A stretch of 64,000 bases of DNA from Pontibacter pamirensis (GCF_010015475.1 NZ_SSNI01000017.1:1-64000), one strand, 5' to 3'; shown: positions 9,188-18,070, counted from the first letter of the stretch. Made by a program: numbers and translations. The notes: a model not told the origin generated them from the sequence alone.

Positions 9188-9233
9188 AAATAATAAGCCT
9201 CTGTTGTATGGATACAGCAGAGGCTTATTATTT
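9188..9233 (+). terminator. terminator of the Rieske oxidoreductase gene
   Basis: A 22-bp stem with one G-U pair (core TAATAAGCCTCTG / CAGAGGCTTATTA) and a very short loop, starting 17 bp after the stop codon. Confidence 0.8.
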
Positions 9234-9356
9234 ATGCGTTAATTTGATACCAAATTTCATAAACTAGGTTCTATAATGTTAGGTAGTATGCAATCTGTCT
9301 AAGCTGGCGTTGAAATTGTTCATCCTGCGGCATCTCACCCAGTGTTTTATAGTATT

Positions 9357-9616
9357 AACTCAAGTTGTGATTTAATATTCGCATCTGTAATGAACCCACC
9401 ATTAACCCTTCCCGGGCTAATTTTGTAGTGAAAAATTCAGAGACTTTAGGATACTTGAAATCAGCAAATACGACTTCCTTTTTTGTCATCCTGGAAGGAT
9501 CTTGTGGGCAAGCCGCAAAGCTTTACTTCCCAGGGGTAGGGACCTTCGATGTAGGAGGGGCAGGGGCAGGTCTTTAACGGTAGTGAAACAGGTATATGCT
9601 CATATCACAATGAGTT
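9357..9616. repeat. MITE-like element, outer family, copy 1
   Basis: The left end AACTCAAGTTGTGA (9357-9370) and the right end TCACAATGAGTT (9605-9616) are imperfect inverted repeats. Interior blocks match the copy at 24025-24351: AATGAACCCA shortly after the left end and AACGGTAGTGAAACAG before the right end. There is no coding capacity. It is a likely non-autonomous element or a degenerate palindromic repeat. Confidence 0.5.
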
Positions 9617-9912
9617 TTAGTCTTAGCTCTCAAGGCCGAGAGGCCTCGTCTTGGGGGAAGGGGCCCTCCTTAAGGGCATCACGCTGATAGTTTTTTTCGA
9701 TGGGGCGCTGCCGCGCGAGCGGCACCAAAAATCTCCAAAGGCGCTCAACCCAAAGACTGGAAACCCCTTCACTACGTGCTGACGAGTAGAAAAGGATTGA
9801 TTTTAAGGAAGAAGCTTCATGTGAATTGGTCAAAGCTGTGTTCATCAATTTATTGTTGTTACCAGGCACTGATGACACAACCATAGCACGCCTACTCCTT
9901 CAGGCTCCTGCT

Positions 9913-9999
9913 CTTTCGGACTTCTTAGTCCGAAAGCTAGCTGATGGGGATTTCCTAATCCCCGTACTGGTGATTTTGTTAACGTGGATTAGGAAATCC
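9913..9999. repeat. cluster of short palindromes
   Basis: CTTTCGGACT/AGTCCGAAAG forms a perfect 10-bp hairpin with loop TCTT (9913-9936). GGATTTCCTAATCC (9948-9961) is nearly self-complementary and recurs as its exact reverse complement at 9986-9999. The block sits in non-coding DNA between a terminator and the 3' end of the leftward protease gene. It resembles REP-type arrays. Confidence 0.55.
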
Positions 10000-10043
10000 A
10001 GAACAGCGGTACGCAACCTCAATAAGAACTCAAAAGTTTCAGC

Positions 10044-10622
10044 TTACTTATACGACTCCAGTGCTCTCAGACGCTGGGCGATGGTGGCTGCCCACTGACG
10101 CTCTCTTTCTGCGTTCACCCCATGTTTAGAGGCAATATCAAAAGCATCCTGATCGGCTTTCCATTTCGTGAAGGCACGACTAACGGTGCCGTTTAGTTCC
10201 TCTTTCAGGTTTGTGCAGTTCAGTTTCTGTAACTCCCTTCGTAACAGCCTGGCGTGTACCTCCGTAAGGTCAAAGTGAAGCTGCTCATGCTTCAGCAGCT
10301 GCTGCGACTTCTTGTTCTTTGTCCAAGACTCTGTTGGCAGGAACACACAGTTCACCTCGTAAGTGAACCCTTGATTCTTGCAGTTGGCGTTTACGGCTAA
10401 GTTTGCAGCGGTTAAGGCATGGTGCGGATTGCCATCATCAGGCTGGCCTCTGAAATCTTCCCAGGACAAGCGGCGGTTAGCAGACCAGATAACCTGATCT
10501 ACCACAATTTTTTCTACTGCAGGTGCAGTGATTTTACTTTCCTTTGCTGTAGTAGCATCAGGGAAGAGGAAAGGAAGCAGTATTCTTGCCCACATTGACA
10601 GGAATAAGGTAAAGGTGTACAT
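10044..10622 (-). CDS. DUF922-like putative zinc protease, exported
   Basis: 192 residues. A hydrophobic N-terminus (about 3-20) suggests export or anchoring. The region RRLSWEDFRGQPD near 50-62 followed by KHEQLHFDLTEVHA (His112-Glu113-xx-His116, with His123 nearby) gives an HExxH zinc site of the kind seen in DUF922 proteins, which are predicted metallopeptidases. The substrate is unknown. It stands alone; the repeat-rich spacer lies beyond its 3' end and the MATE gene starts on the same strand upstream. Confidence is moderate for the family and lower for catalysis. Confidence 0.65.
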   Translation of the reverse strand: MYTFTLFLSMWARILLPFLFPDATTAKESKITAPAVEKIVVDQVIWSANRRLSWEDFRGQPDDGNPHHALTAANLAVNANCKNQGFTYEVNCVFLPTESWTKNKKSQQLLKHEQLHFDLTEVHARLLRRELQKLNCTNLKEELNGTVSRAFTKWKADQDAFDIASKHGVNAERERQWAATIAQRLRALESYK

Positions 10623-10709
10623 TTTACTCCGGCTAAATTTAAAACATGCTAAACATAGTTGTTACGAGCCAGGGTGTAGCAAGAGCGAGTAAAATACCTA
10701 ACCTCTGCT

Positions 10710-12053
10710 TTACGTGTGTATCAGGCGGCTGCTTAAGGCGCGGAACCGGAACGTAAGCAGCACAGCAGCTACTGACAAACCTGTTAACAGTCCCATCCAG
10801 ATGCCGTTGACCCCGAAATCTGTTTTAAAGCACAGGAAATATCCAACTGGCAAACCAACTCCCCAATATGCTATCAGCGAGATCAGGCTCGGTACCTTTA
10901 CGTCTTCCAGCCCGCGCAAAGCACCCAGGCCTACCACCTGTATGCCATCCGAAATCTGGAACAGGGCCGCTATCACAAGCAGGGAAGACGCAATACGTAT
11001 CACCTCCGGGTCGTTAATGTACAGCATCGGAATCAGCTTACTCCCAAGTATCATCAATAACCCGCTACAAACCATAAACCCAACGCCCATCACTAAATTG
11101 CTGATGCCCGCCATGCGCATAGCTCTGTAATTGCCCAACCCTTTCTGATTGCCCACCCGGATGGTGGCTGCTGCCCCTATGCCACTCGCCATCATGTATG
11201 TCACGGAGGCCACGTTAATGGCTATCTGGTGGGCGGCCAGTTCTTTGGCACCCAGCCAGCCGATCATAACAGCAGAGAAACTGAAGGCTCCCATCTCAAA
11301 AATCATTTGACCAGAAATGGGCAGACCAAGCTTGAAGATGCGGTACATGTGGATGAAAGACAGGTGTCGCAGTCGCAGGAAATGATGATAAACTACAAAT
11401 CGTTTCCCATACATCACGTACCCCGCCATCATCATGGCCATCACCACACGAGAGATTAGAGTTGCCCAGCCAGCACCTACCAGTCCCATTGGCTCGAATC
11501 CTAATTTACCAAAAATTAAAATATAATTGAGAAAAATATTTAAAGAATTTGCAACAATTGAAATCCACATGGCTTGCTTCGTGAGCGAGAGGCCTTCGGC
11601 AAATTGCCGGAAGGCCTGAAACACCATCAGCGGCACCATAGACAGGAAAAGGATGTTGATATAGGGCACTGCCAGTTCCACGACGCGGGGCGGCTGGTCG
11701 AGCAATGTGATGTAGGGCGAGAGAAAGTAACCAGCTATAAAAAGCAGAATACCTAACAACACGTTAGACACAAGCCCGTTTAGCAGCAGCAGCGAAATAC
11801 GGGTGTAGTTTCTGCGGCCATCTGCTGCCGCAATTAAAGGTGTGATGCTGTACGACACCCCCAGGCCAAACACGAGCGTAATGGTAAAAATGCTGTTGCC
11901 AAGCGAAGCGGCCGCCAGGGGCAGCGTGCCAATCTGACCTACCATCAGGCTATCGAAGACACTTACCATAATATGACCCAGCTGGCTCAGCACTACCGGA
12001 TAGGCAAGGGTAAAGTTTCTCGAAAAGTGTTGTTTATAAGTAAAGGAATCCAT
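10710..12053 (-). CDS. MATE-family multidrug/sodium efflux transporter
   Basis: 447 residues with about 12 hydrophobic segments arranged as two MatE repeats. Typical pieces are MVGQIGTLPLAAASLGNSIF near 37-56 and the second-half match GAKELAAHQIAINVAS near 270. Such proteins exchange Na+ or H+ for organic cations and drugs across the inner membrane. Length is standard. A second, diverged MATE gene lies at 44176-45570. No regulator adjoins it. Confidence 0.9.
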   Translation of the reverse strand: MDSFTYKQHFSRNFTLAYPVVLSQLGHIMVSVFDSLMVGQIGTLPLAAASLGNSIFTITLVFGLGVSYSITPLIAAADGRRNYTRISLLLLNGLVSNVLLGILLFIAGYFLSPYITLLDQPPRVVELAVPYINILFLSMVPLMVFQAFRQFAEGLSLTKQAMWISIVANSLNIFLNYILIFGKLGFEPMGLVGAGWATLISRVVMAMMMAGYVMYGKRFVVYHHFLRLRHLSFIHMYRIFKLGLPISGQMIFEMGAFSFSAVMIGWLGAKELAAHQIAINVASVTYMMASGIGAAATIRVGNQKGLGNYRAMRMAGISNLVMGVGFMVCSGLLMILGSKLIPMLYINDPEVIRIASSLLVIAALFQISDGIQVVGLGALRGLEDVKVPSLISLIAYWGVGLPVGYFLCFKTDFGVNGIWMGLLTGLSVAAVLLTFRFRALSSRLIHT

Positions 12054-12385
12054 GGGTTACGGTAAATCATAAATCGGCCCGCAAAAGTAGCGCTTTTCTG
12101 CGGATGCAGCGTGGTATATTCGGGAGGTTGTGGGAGTGGGAGAGAAGTGAGAAATTATCTATTGCGCTAGCGTCACTACCTCAATTTGCTATCACGGAGC
12201 CTTCGGCAGCTTTAAAGCGCAACATGTAAATATTGGAAATCAAAATGATAAGAAAGTCTTTGTTCTAACAGCCCACTCATTGCTTTTGAGCCAAAGTAGT
12301 TTCATTGGGAAAGTTTCTACCAAAACAGCCTCTGCAACTTAAAGCTACAGAGGCTGTCTCTATTTAAATACAAATCAAATCTTTA
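12054..12385. other. spacer between MATE gene and response-regulator gene
   Basis: 332 bp with no gene. It should hold the leftward promoter of the MATE gene and ends with the regulator's terminator hairpin at 12325-12357. Confidence 0.5.
12325..12357 (-). terminator. terminator of the sigma54-type regulator gene
   Basis: A 10-bp perfect stem ACAGCCTCTG / CAGAGGCTGT, followed on the minus strand by TTTTGG. It lies about 30 bp beyond the regulator's stop codon. Confidence 0.65.
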
Positions 12386-13549
12386 CTAAACCACCGGCCT
12401 GGCATACGCCTGCGCGTCTTCCAGGCTAATCTCGTGGCCGCTCATGATTACGAGGCGCTCTACCACGTTGCGGAGCTCGCGCACGTTGCCGCGCCAGTCG
12501 AGTTGCTGCAGAAACTGCACAGCTTCGGGGGTAATGGTTTTAGGTTTGTTGCCGTAGTCGTTGGCGATGTCGTTGAGGAACTTCTGCACCAGGTCCGGGA
12601 TGTCTTCGCGCCGGTCGTTGAGGGCTGGCACGTGAATCAGGATAACGCCCAGGCGGTGGTAAAGGTCTTCGCGGAAGTTTCTGGCTTCAATTTCCTCCAG
12701 CAGGTTTTTGTTGGTGGCCGCCACCACCCGCACATCCACCTGTATGTCTTTGTCGCCTCCTACGCGTGTAATGCGGTGCTCCTGCAGGGCGCGCAACACC
12801 TTGGCCTGCGCCGACAGGCTCATGTCGCCTACCTCGTCCAGGAAGAGGGTGCCGCCGTTGGCCTGCTCAAACTTACCGATGCGCTGCTTCACTGCCGAGG
12901 TGAAAGAGCCCTTTTCGTGGCCGAACAGTTCGCTCTCAATCAACTCGCTCGGAATGGCGGCGCAGTTTACTTCTATTAAAGGGCCGTTGCTGCGGTTGCT
13001 GTTCTCATGTATGGCACGGGCCACCAGTTCTTTCCCGGAGCCGTTCGGGCCCGTGATCAGCACGCGGGCATCGGTGGGAGCTACCTTTTCAATGGCTCCC
13101 TTCACACGCCCGAGCGCAGCAGAACCGCCTACCATTTCGTAGGTTTTGGAGATTTTCTTTTTCAGGATTTTCGTCTCCGTCACCAGGCTGGATTTATCCA
13201 GGGCGTTGCGCACGCTCACCAGCAGGCGGTTCAGGTCCGGTGGCTTCTGCAGAAAATCGTAGGCTCCTTTTTTGGTGGCCTCCACGGCCGTGTCGATAGT
13301 GCCGTGGGCGGAGATCATGATGAAAGGGGAGTCCGGGGAAATTTCCATTGCTTTCTCCAGGACTTCAATTCCATCCATACCCGGCATTTTGATGTCACAG
13401 AGCACCGCGTCGTACTTCGACTTGGAAATCAGTTGCAGTGCTTTTTCGCCATCTTCGGCCTCGTCTACAGTATAATTTTCAAATTCAAGTATTTCTTTCA
13501 GTGTGCTACGGATGGCCCGCTCATCATCTACTATTAATACTTTGGGCAT
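12386..13549 (-). CDS. NtrC-type response regulator lacking a DNA-binding domain
   Basis: 387 residues. The receiver domain (1-120) has phosphoacceptor Asp52 (LCDIKMPG). An AAA+ domain (about 138-365) follows, with Walker A GPNGSGKE (167-174) and Walker B GTLFLDEVGDM. The loop that normally reads GAFTGA and contacts sigma54 is GSFTSA here (214-219). The protein ends at ARPVV soon after the AAA+ lid, without the usual Fis-type helix-turn-helix. It may act from solution or may not use sigma54 at all. No histidine kinase adjoins it. Compare the second, complete regulator at 38098-39459. Confidence 0.85.
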   Translation of the reverse strand: MPKVLIVDDERAIRSTLKEILEFENYTVDEAEDGEKALQLISKSKYDAVLCDIKMPGMDGIEVLEKAMEISPDSPFIMISAHGTIDTAVEATKKGAYDFLQKPPDLNRLLVSVRNALDKSSLVTETKILKKKISKTYEMVGGSAALGRVKGAIEKVAPTDARVLITGPNGSGKELVARAIHENSNRSNGPLIEVNCAAIPSELIESELFGHEKGSFTSAVKQRIGKFEQANGGTLFLDEVGDMSLSAQAKVLRALQEHRITRVGGDKDIQVDVRVVAATNKNLLEEIEARNFREDLYHRLGVILIHVPALNDRREDIPDLVQKFLNDIANDYGNKPKTITPEAVQFLQQLDWRGNVRELRNVVERLVIMSGHEISLEDAQAYARPVV

Positions 13550-13755
13550 AGTTTTATTTTGTTATCAGGATGAATACACTGTTTAAATTCCATTTTGCAA
13601 GCGCAAAACAAGACACAAAAAGCAGTCTAAGTTTATACATTTTCAACGGCTTATTAAGGCAGCTGTTCGTTTTTACGCAAAAGCCCCTGTTACGATACCG
13701 CTTCAGGAGCCTGTAAAAGCCCTGCCAGATAACAACGTTTTATTCCTGATGTAAA

Positions 13756-14121
13756 TTAAGCGTGTGCTTCAACTGGTTCGGAAGCTTTTAACAAAGGTGC
13801 TTCCTTCTGGTAAATCAAAAGGTACCCGCCTTCACAGCCGTTCATAGATTCCACGTGCTGTATGGCTGTATCCAGAGATTCCTTTGCGGTATGGCACAGG
13901 CCGTCGGCACTTTGGTTGATGTAGTTGCAAAACCTGTTTTGCCCCTCATGCGGGACGTGCTTTACAAAACTGTTCGCTTCTTCTTCTGTTATGTCATCAT
14001 AAGCCAAAGCACATGCGACACCTATTCCTTTGGATTCGCACAAAGTTTTAGCCCGCTCCACTTCCTTCTGGCTTCTAAAGGACAGCATCATAAATCCTGT
14101 TCGAAGATCAATACATTCCAT
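13756..14121 (-). CDS. small cytoplasmic protein of unknown function
   Basis: 121 residues, soluble and cysteine-containing, with no signal peptide. I recognise no family. Visible features are an acidic, Glu-rich stretch DDITEEEANSF (about 42-52) and four to five cysteines that are not in a zinc-finger spacing. It stands alone downstream of no obvious partner, and the spacer ahead of its start is AT-rich. It is likely real, since codon use is ordinary and the frame is uninterrupted. Confidence 0.5.
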   Translation of the reverse strand: MECIDLRTGFMMLSFRSQKEVERAKTLCESKGIGVACALAYDDITEEEANSFVKHVPHEGQNRFCNYINQSADGLCHTAKESLDTAIQHVESMNGCEGGYLLIYQKEAPLLKASEPVEAHA

Positions 14122-14591
14122 AAAATTTAAGCTTAATTAGTAAAATCGAATTGATAATATGTGGTTTTAATAGCAAGGGTAATACTTGTAACAGCTTCGT
14201 TTAGTTTTATTTAGCATGTAAAATTAGTTGCGGCGGCATCTGATTTTATCAGATATTTAGACTAAAAGTGCTTTATCTCCTGGTATACCTGCATTCAGGG
14301 AGTGTGGATTTTGTGCGATTTTATTTCTTAATTTCTAAAGCAAGGTAGAGAAAATTGCCAAACATAAAAGCTTTAGCAGAGAAAATAAATGGAATTCAAT
14401 TCTCTGGTGGTGCAGCTGCTTTTAAACTTGTTGCATTCAATGCAGGTGGCACGGGCTAAGTGACGGCGGCCGGCTACCGTAAACAGGGCAGCCAGGGCTC
14501 GTGAAGCCAGCAGCAACAGGAAACGAACAACGGGCAACGAACAATAAATAAAGAAATTTCGCTTTATTGGCTCTGAAAACAAGCACTTCCT
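14122..14591. other. 470-bp spacer upstream of the broken restriction-modification locus
   Basis: The left half is AT-rich and the right half is more GC-rich. I see no intact gene. It holds the promoters of the two divergent neighbours if those are transcribed. Confidence 0.45.
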
Positions 14592-15395
14592 ATGCAGCAC
14601 CACATCCTGCGCCCGCGCCAGGCCCTGAACAAGGCTTACTTACGACTTAAAACTTCCCGCACCGACATAGAGCAGTTCAAAATAGGGCTGCGCACGCTTC
14701 TGGACAGCATTAACCTGCACGAAAGCGAGGAGCACGCCAAAAACCATCTGCGTGATTTTCTGCAGTCGGTTTTTTATGTTAAGTATGACATCAACACTAA
14801 AGGCAAAACCGACCTGGTGATTCATACCGGTGCGACCACCAAAACCAAAGCCGGGGTGCTGCTGGAGGTGAAGCGGCCCACCAACAAAGCCGATATGCCC
14901 GCACCGGACAACCTGAACGCGAAGGCGGTGCATGAGCTGCTGCTATATTATATGTGGGAGCGCGTGCAGGACAAGAACCACGACCTGCGCCACCTCATCG
15001 TCACCAGCGTGCACGAGTGGTTTGTGTTTGATGCCATAGAGTTCGACCGGTTGTTTTACCGCAACACACAACTCAAGAAGGCTTTTATTGACTGGCAGGA
15101 GGGGCGCAAAGCCAGCACCAGCACCGACTTCTTCTACAAAGAAATAGCCGCGCCCTTTATCGCACAGCTGCCGGAGCAGCTTACGTTCACACAGTTTAAT
15201 TTGCTCGACTACAAAAAGCCGCTGCTGAACAAAGACATGAAAGACGATGTGAAGCTGGTGGCGCTGTATAAACTGCTCTCGCCGGTGCACCTGCTCAAAG
15301 AGCCTTTTGCAGCCGAACAATTTGAAGAGAATAGTAGTCCGGTATGTTATGCGAATGTAAAAGGGTTGCGGGAAGGGTTTGAAGGAGAGTGGTAA
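14592..15395 (+). pseudogene. N-terminal remnant of a DUF7149-type type II (IIG-like) restriction-modification protein
   Basis: 267 residues matching only the first part of proteins that normally exceed 1000 residues and join a nuclease to an adenine methyltransferase. LRPRQALNKAYL, ESEEHAKNHLRDFLQ and a PD-(D/E)xK pattern (TDLVIHTG ... GVLLEVKRP, with Asp and Glu-x-Lys about 18 apart) mark the nuclease domain. The match runs to about YKLLSPVHLLKEPF (near 245); the last 20 or so residues may come from another part of the gene. No methyltransferase motifs follow. A piece of the C-terminus lies at 16425-16565 beyond an AT-rich insert. The nuclease fragment alone is unlikely to restrict DNA. Confidence 0.75.
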
Positions 15396-15540
15396 TCAAA
15401 AAATTGAAGCGTTATAAATTTATTCTGATACACTATTGATTATAGATATCTGAGTAGAATATTCTACAGTAAATTAGTATTCAGTTAGTTATGTATTCCT
15501 GTTTCATTTAACTGACAGGCATAAAATAAAGCAAATTCTC

Positions 15541-16396
15541 ATGATGAAGTTTATTTACCAGAATAAGGAATATTTACTAGCGGAATTAAAGGAAGAACAA
15601 AATGCTTTTGAAAAAGAGCTGGAGGTGCCTGATTACCTGAGAAAAGTTGAACATCTAAAACTGTTAGGTTTTGACTATGGGTATTGTATAGCTTATGATT
15701 TCTTCGATGACTTGTACAGCCAAGTAACTTCTGCCAGATATGCTTTACTTATGGGGCACAAAAAATTATATGATTCCAATTATATTAAATGGAGCAGTGG
15801 TGAAATTGGGCAGTAATAGGATAAGATATCAATTTCTGAAAAATTCTATTGTTTGGTATAGTGCATCTTACGAAATGCTATGGCAGGCTTTATGGTTTGG
15901 TTTTTTCTTGTTTCGAAAAAATAATTTTATCATCAAGAAAAAGCCTGTTACGTTTTATGATATAGAATCCAAGGATATATATCAACAGCTACTAACATTA
16001 TGTACTTATCCTAATTTAGAAAGAGCTTTGCTTAAAGTTTCTACAGATCATTCAGCTTTGTTATTGGATAACCTACGAAAATTTCATGAATGCGAGGAGC
16101 AAAAAAGAGTGAAAATATGGGTGAATAAGTTAAAGCATAATGGAAACTTGAAGGCCAAAGAACTTTACTACAAAGACAGTATTGAACTGGAAGAAGGTAA
16201 GTTCAATTCAAATTACACTGAACCAGAGGTTGTAGCTATTGATGAAATGGTAAATGTTTTAAAAGGGTATCATATAAAATTTTGTGAACTTGTTCAGTAT
16301 GTATATACTTTCTTTGACTTTGCGTCCTTCATTCCTGAAGATCGTAAGGTAAGGCGTATGGATGTAAGAGAGTATAAGAAGATAGTAATTGAGTAA
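15541..16396 (+). pseudogene. AT-rich gene of unknown function split by a frameshift; possibly HEPN-like
   Basis: Two overlapping frames (15541-15816 and the frame ending at 16396) join into one protein of about 285 residues if one extra base near 15810 is ignored: WSSGEIG in the first frame continues as SNRIRYQFLKNSIVW in the second. GC is near one third, far below the flanks. The second part is helical, with NSIVWYSASYEMLWQALWFG and KIWVNKLKHNGNLKAKELYY. That layout recalls HEPN-type helical proteins, but no clear Rx4-6H motif is present, so the family is a guess. It may be a decayed gene, a sequencing error, or two overlapping genes. It interrupts the restriction-modification locus. Confidence 0.5.
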
Positions 16397-16424
16397 TGTG
16401 TTAGTGACTGCCAATAAATTATAG

Positions 16425-16565
16425 ATGGAGGCGGAGATAGACCTGCTGGTGTACCGCCTCTACCACCTCACCTACGAAGAAGTACTGCTCGTAGAGCCTG
16501 AATTTGCCATGCTGAAGGAGGCGTATGAGGCGTGCGTTGTGATGGAGGAGCAGCTGAAGTCATGA
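16425..16565 (+). pseudogene. C-terminal remnant of the same restriction-modification protein
   Basis: 46 codons encoding MEAEIDLLVYRLYHLTYEE and a Glu-rich tail, the usual C-terminal signature (IDxLVYxLYxLTxEE) of Eco57I-like and DUF7149-type methyltransferases. An in-frame TAG lies directly before the first ATG, so this is not a complete gene. It is GC-rich, like the N-terminal remnant at 14592-15395 and unlike the insert between them. Confidence 0.65.
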
Positions 16566-16731
16566 TGTTTAAATTAATGACTATATGATAATTAAGGTCA
16601 GTACAGGCTGCTGAGGGGTCTTTGGTAGTAGGGCTTGCCGGAGGAATAGCCATATTGTTTTATAAAAAGCTTATTTCCAGTCATTTAATTGCTGCATTCG
16701 TATAAGTAAAGGTATATTTTTCCTCATTATC

Positions 16732-17079
16732 ATGAAAAACAAGATACTTTTATTATCATTAGTAACCGCCCTGTTTTCAGTAGTCGCCATGCCCGCTGTT
16801 GCACAAAGCACCGAAACAAAACAGGAACGGCAGTCAGCCAAAGCCGATGAAAAGCGTCTGAATGATGCCGTGGATTTAAGAGTAGATACTAAAGCCGATT
16901 CGGAGGCAGCCAAAGCAAGTCTGAGAGAAGCGAAGCGCGCAGAGAAAGATGCAAGAATTGCCCGAAGAGAAGCCAAAAAAGCTGCCAGGATGGAAGCCAA
17001 AACGCAGAAAAGCCGCATCGAAGCTGACAAACAAGCCCGCAAAGCTGCCAAAGCCACCGAAAAGTCAAACAACAACTAA
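16732..17079 (+). CDS. secreted, highly charged coiled-coil protein
   Basis: 115 residues. A clean signal peptide with likely cleavage after AVA (about 23-24) is followed by some 90 residues dominated by Ala, Lys, Arg and Glu (EAKRAEKDARIARREAKKAA), predicted as one long basic helix or coiled coil. No family is recognised. It should be periplasmic, perhaps binding nucleic acid, envelope polymers or a partner helix. A strong terminator follows, so it is monocistronic. Confidence 0.65.
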   Translation: MKNKILLLSLVTALFSVVAMPAVAQSTETKQERQSAKADEKRLNDAVDLRVDTKADSEAAKASLREAKRAEKDARIARREAKKAARMEAKTQKSRIEADKQARKAAKATEKSNNN

Positions 17080-17130
17080 TGTAGGCGCTGGCCACGTTTA
17101 GGCAGCTGGTGCACCACACATATTAATAGA

Positions 17131-17166
17131 GCTCTCCCAGACATATTTGTCTGGGAGAGCTTTTTT
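17131..17166 (+). terminator. terminator of the secreted charged protein gene
   Basis: A 13-bp perfect stem GCTCTCCCAGACA / TGTCTGGGAGAGC with loop TATT, followed by six T. A textbook intrinsic terminator. Confidence 0.9.
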
Positions 17167-17427
17167 GATTCTAGTGAGCCTACAAGATCCTTTACAGGTC
17201 GAAAAAAATGTAGCATGGAATAGCCCTACTCCTTCATTGCCGAAGCTTCTTCATATAATATCAATCAGTAATACTTATTTACTATTCTTATACACTTAAA
17301 TAGATCGGACTTACAGATAGTAATACCACTACTTCACCCAGTTAATCAAGTATATACGACCGTAATTTACATTACTCGTATTTAGTATAGTAAGTATAAA
17401 TAACATGTACCACTAAGTACTGAGGTT
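17167..17427. other. AT-rich spacer
   Basis: No gene is visible. It should carry the promoter of the gene at 17428. Runs such as ATATATACGACC and ATAAATAACATG show nothing I can assign. Confidence 0.4.
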
Positions 17428-17859
17428 ATGCTGCTATATACATTGGATTACATGGTTGCTGTAGATGAAGAATACCTGACGATACACTATAATCGGGATG
17501 AAAAATTGATGTGGAACCAGTGGCAAGGCGCTATACCCAGTCCGCAACTGCGGGAGGCAATGATTTCGGCCTGCCAGTTTATACTGGCAAACGACGTGGA
17601 GCTTATATTGGCAGACTTCACCCGGATGTGTGCCCCAACAGTGGAGGACCAGGTATGGATAGGCAAAAACTCCGCTGAACTGCTGCAGCATAGCAAACTG
17701 CGGAAGGTGGCGAACCTGATGGCCCGGGACATTTTTCAGCAGATGGCCATCGACAATATCTACGATAAAGCATCTGAACTACCGATGCCCTGCGAATCCA
17801 GGACTTTTGTTTCGAAATTTGACGCCATGGAGTGGTTGATGGCAGACGGAAGCGACTGA
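17428..17859 (+). CDS. small cytoplasmic protein, perhaps STAS-like
   Basis: 143 residues without signal peptide or membrane segment. The order of predicted elements (strand DEEYLTIHYNR, helix SPQLREAMISACQFI, strand VELILADFTRM, helices after 75) resembles small STAS/SpoIIAA-like regulatory proteins common in Cytophagales, but no diagnostic motif is present. It is a single gene followed by a mobile-looking repeat 36 bp downstream. Treat the family as tentative. Confidence 0.55.
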   Translation: MLLYTLDYMVAVDEEYLTIHYNRDEKLMWNQWQGAIPSPQLREAMISACQFILANDVELILADFTRMCAPTVEDQVWIGKNSAELLQHSKLRKVANLMARDIFQQMAIDNIYDKASELPMPCESRTFVSKFDAMEWLMADGSD

Positions 17860-17894
17860 ATACGGAGTCTAGCTACTCTTCCGGGGGTAGGGGA

Positions 17895-18070
17895 AATGCC
17901 GTCAACTTAAGGTGAAACAGTAGCTAGACTGTCATTTCGAATGCAGTGAGAAATCTGGGTTATTTCATGGCCCTGCAACATTTCAGTTTTCTCACTGCTA
18001 CGCAGGTCCCTTTCGACTCTCGTATCAGGCATGTTCGAAATGACAAAATAAAGCTTAAGTTGACGGCATT
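17895..18070. repeat. inverted-repeat element, inner family, copy 1
   Basis: Perfect 17-bp terminal inverted repeats AATGCCGTCAACTTAAG (17895-17911) and their complement (18054-18070). A second inverted pair lies inside: GTCATTTCGAA (17931-17941) and TTCGAAATGAC (18034-18044). The interior shares long blocks with the copy at 24077-24287, such as AGAAATCTGGGTT and GCAGGTCCCTTTCGACTC. There is no coding potential. To its right, ATCACAACTTGAGTT (18117-18131) matches an end of the outer repeat family. Confidence 0.75.

Noticed and set aside
9826-10098. Possible 90-residue plus-strand protein
   Set aside because: It overlaps the palindrome cluster and the end of the DUF922-like gene and has no protein-like composition or start context.
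14373-14603. Possible minus-strand protein ahead of the restriction-modification remnant
   Set aside because: Low-complexity composition and overlap with the start of the remnant; no family.
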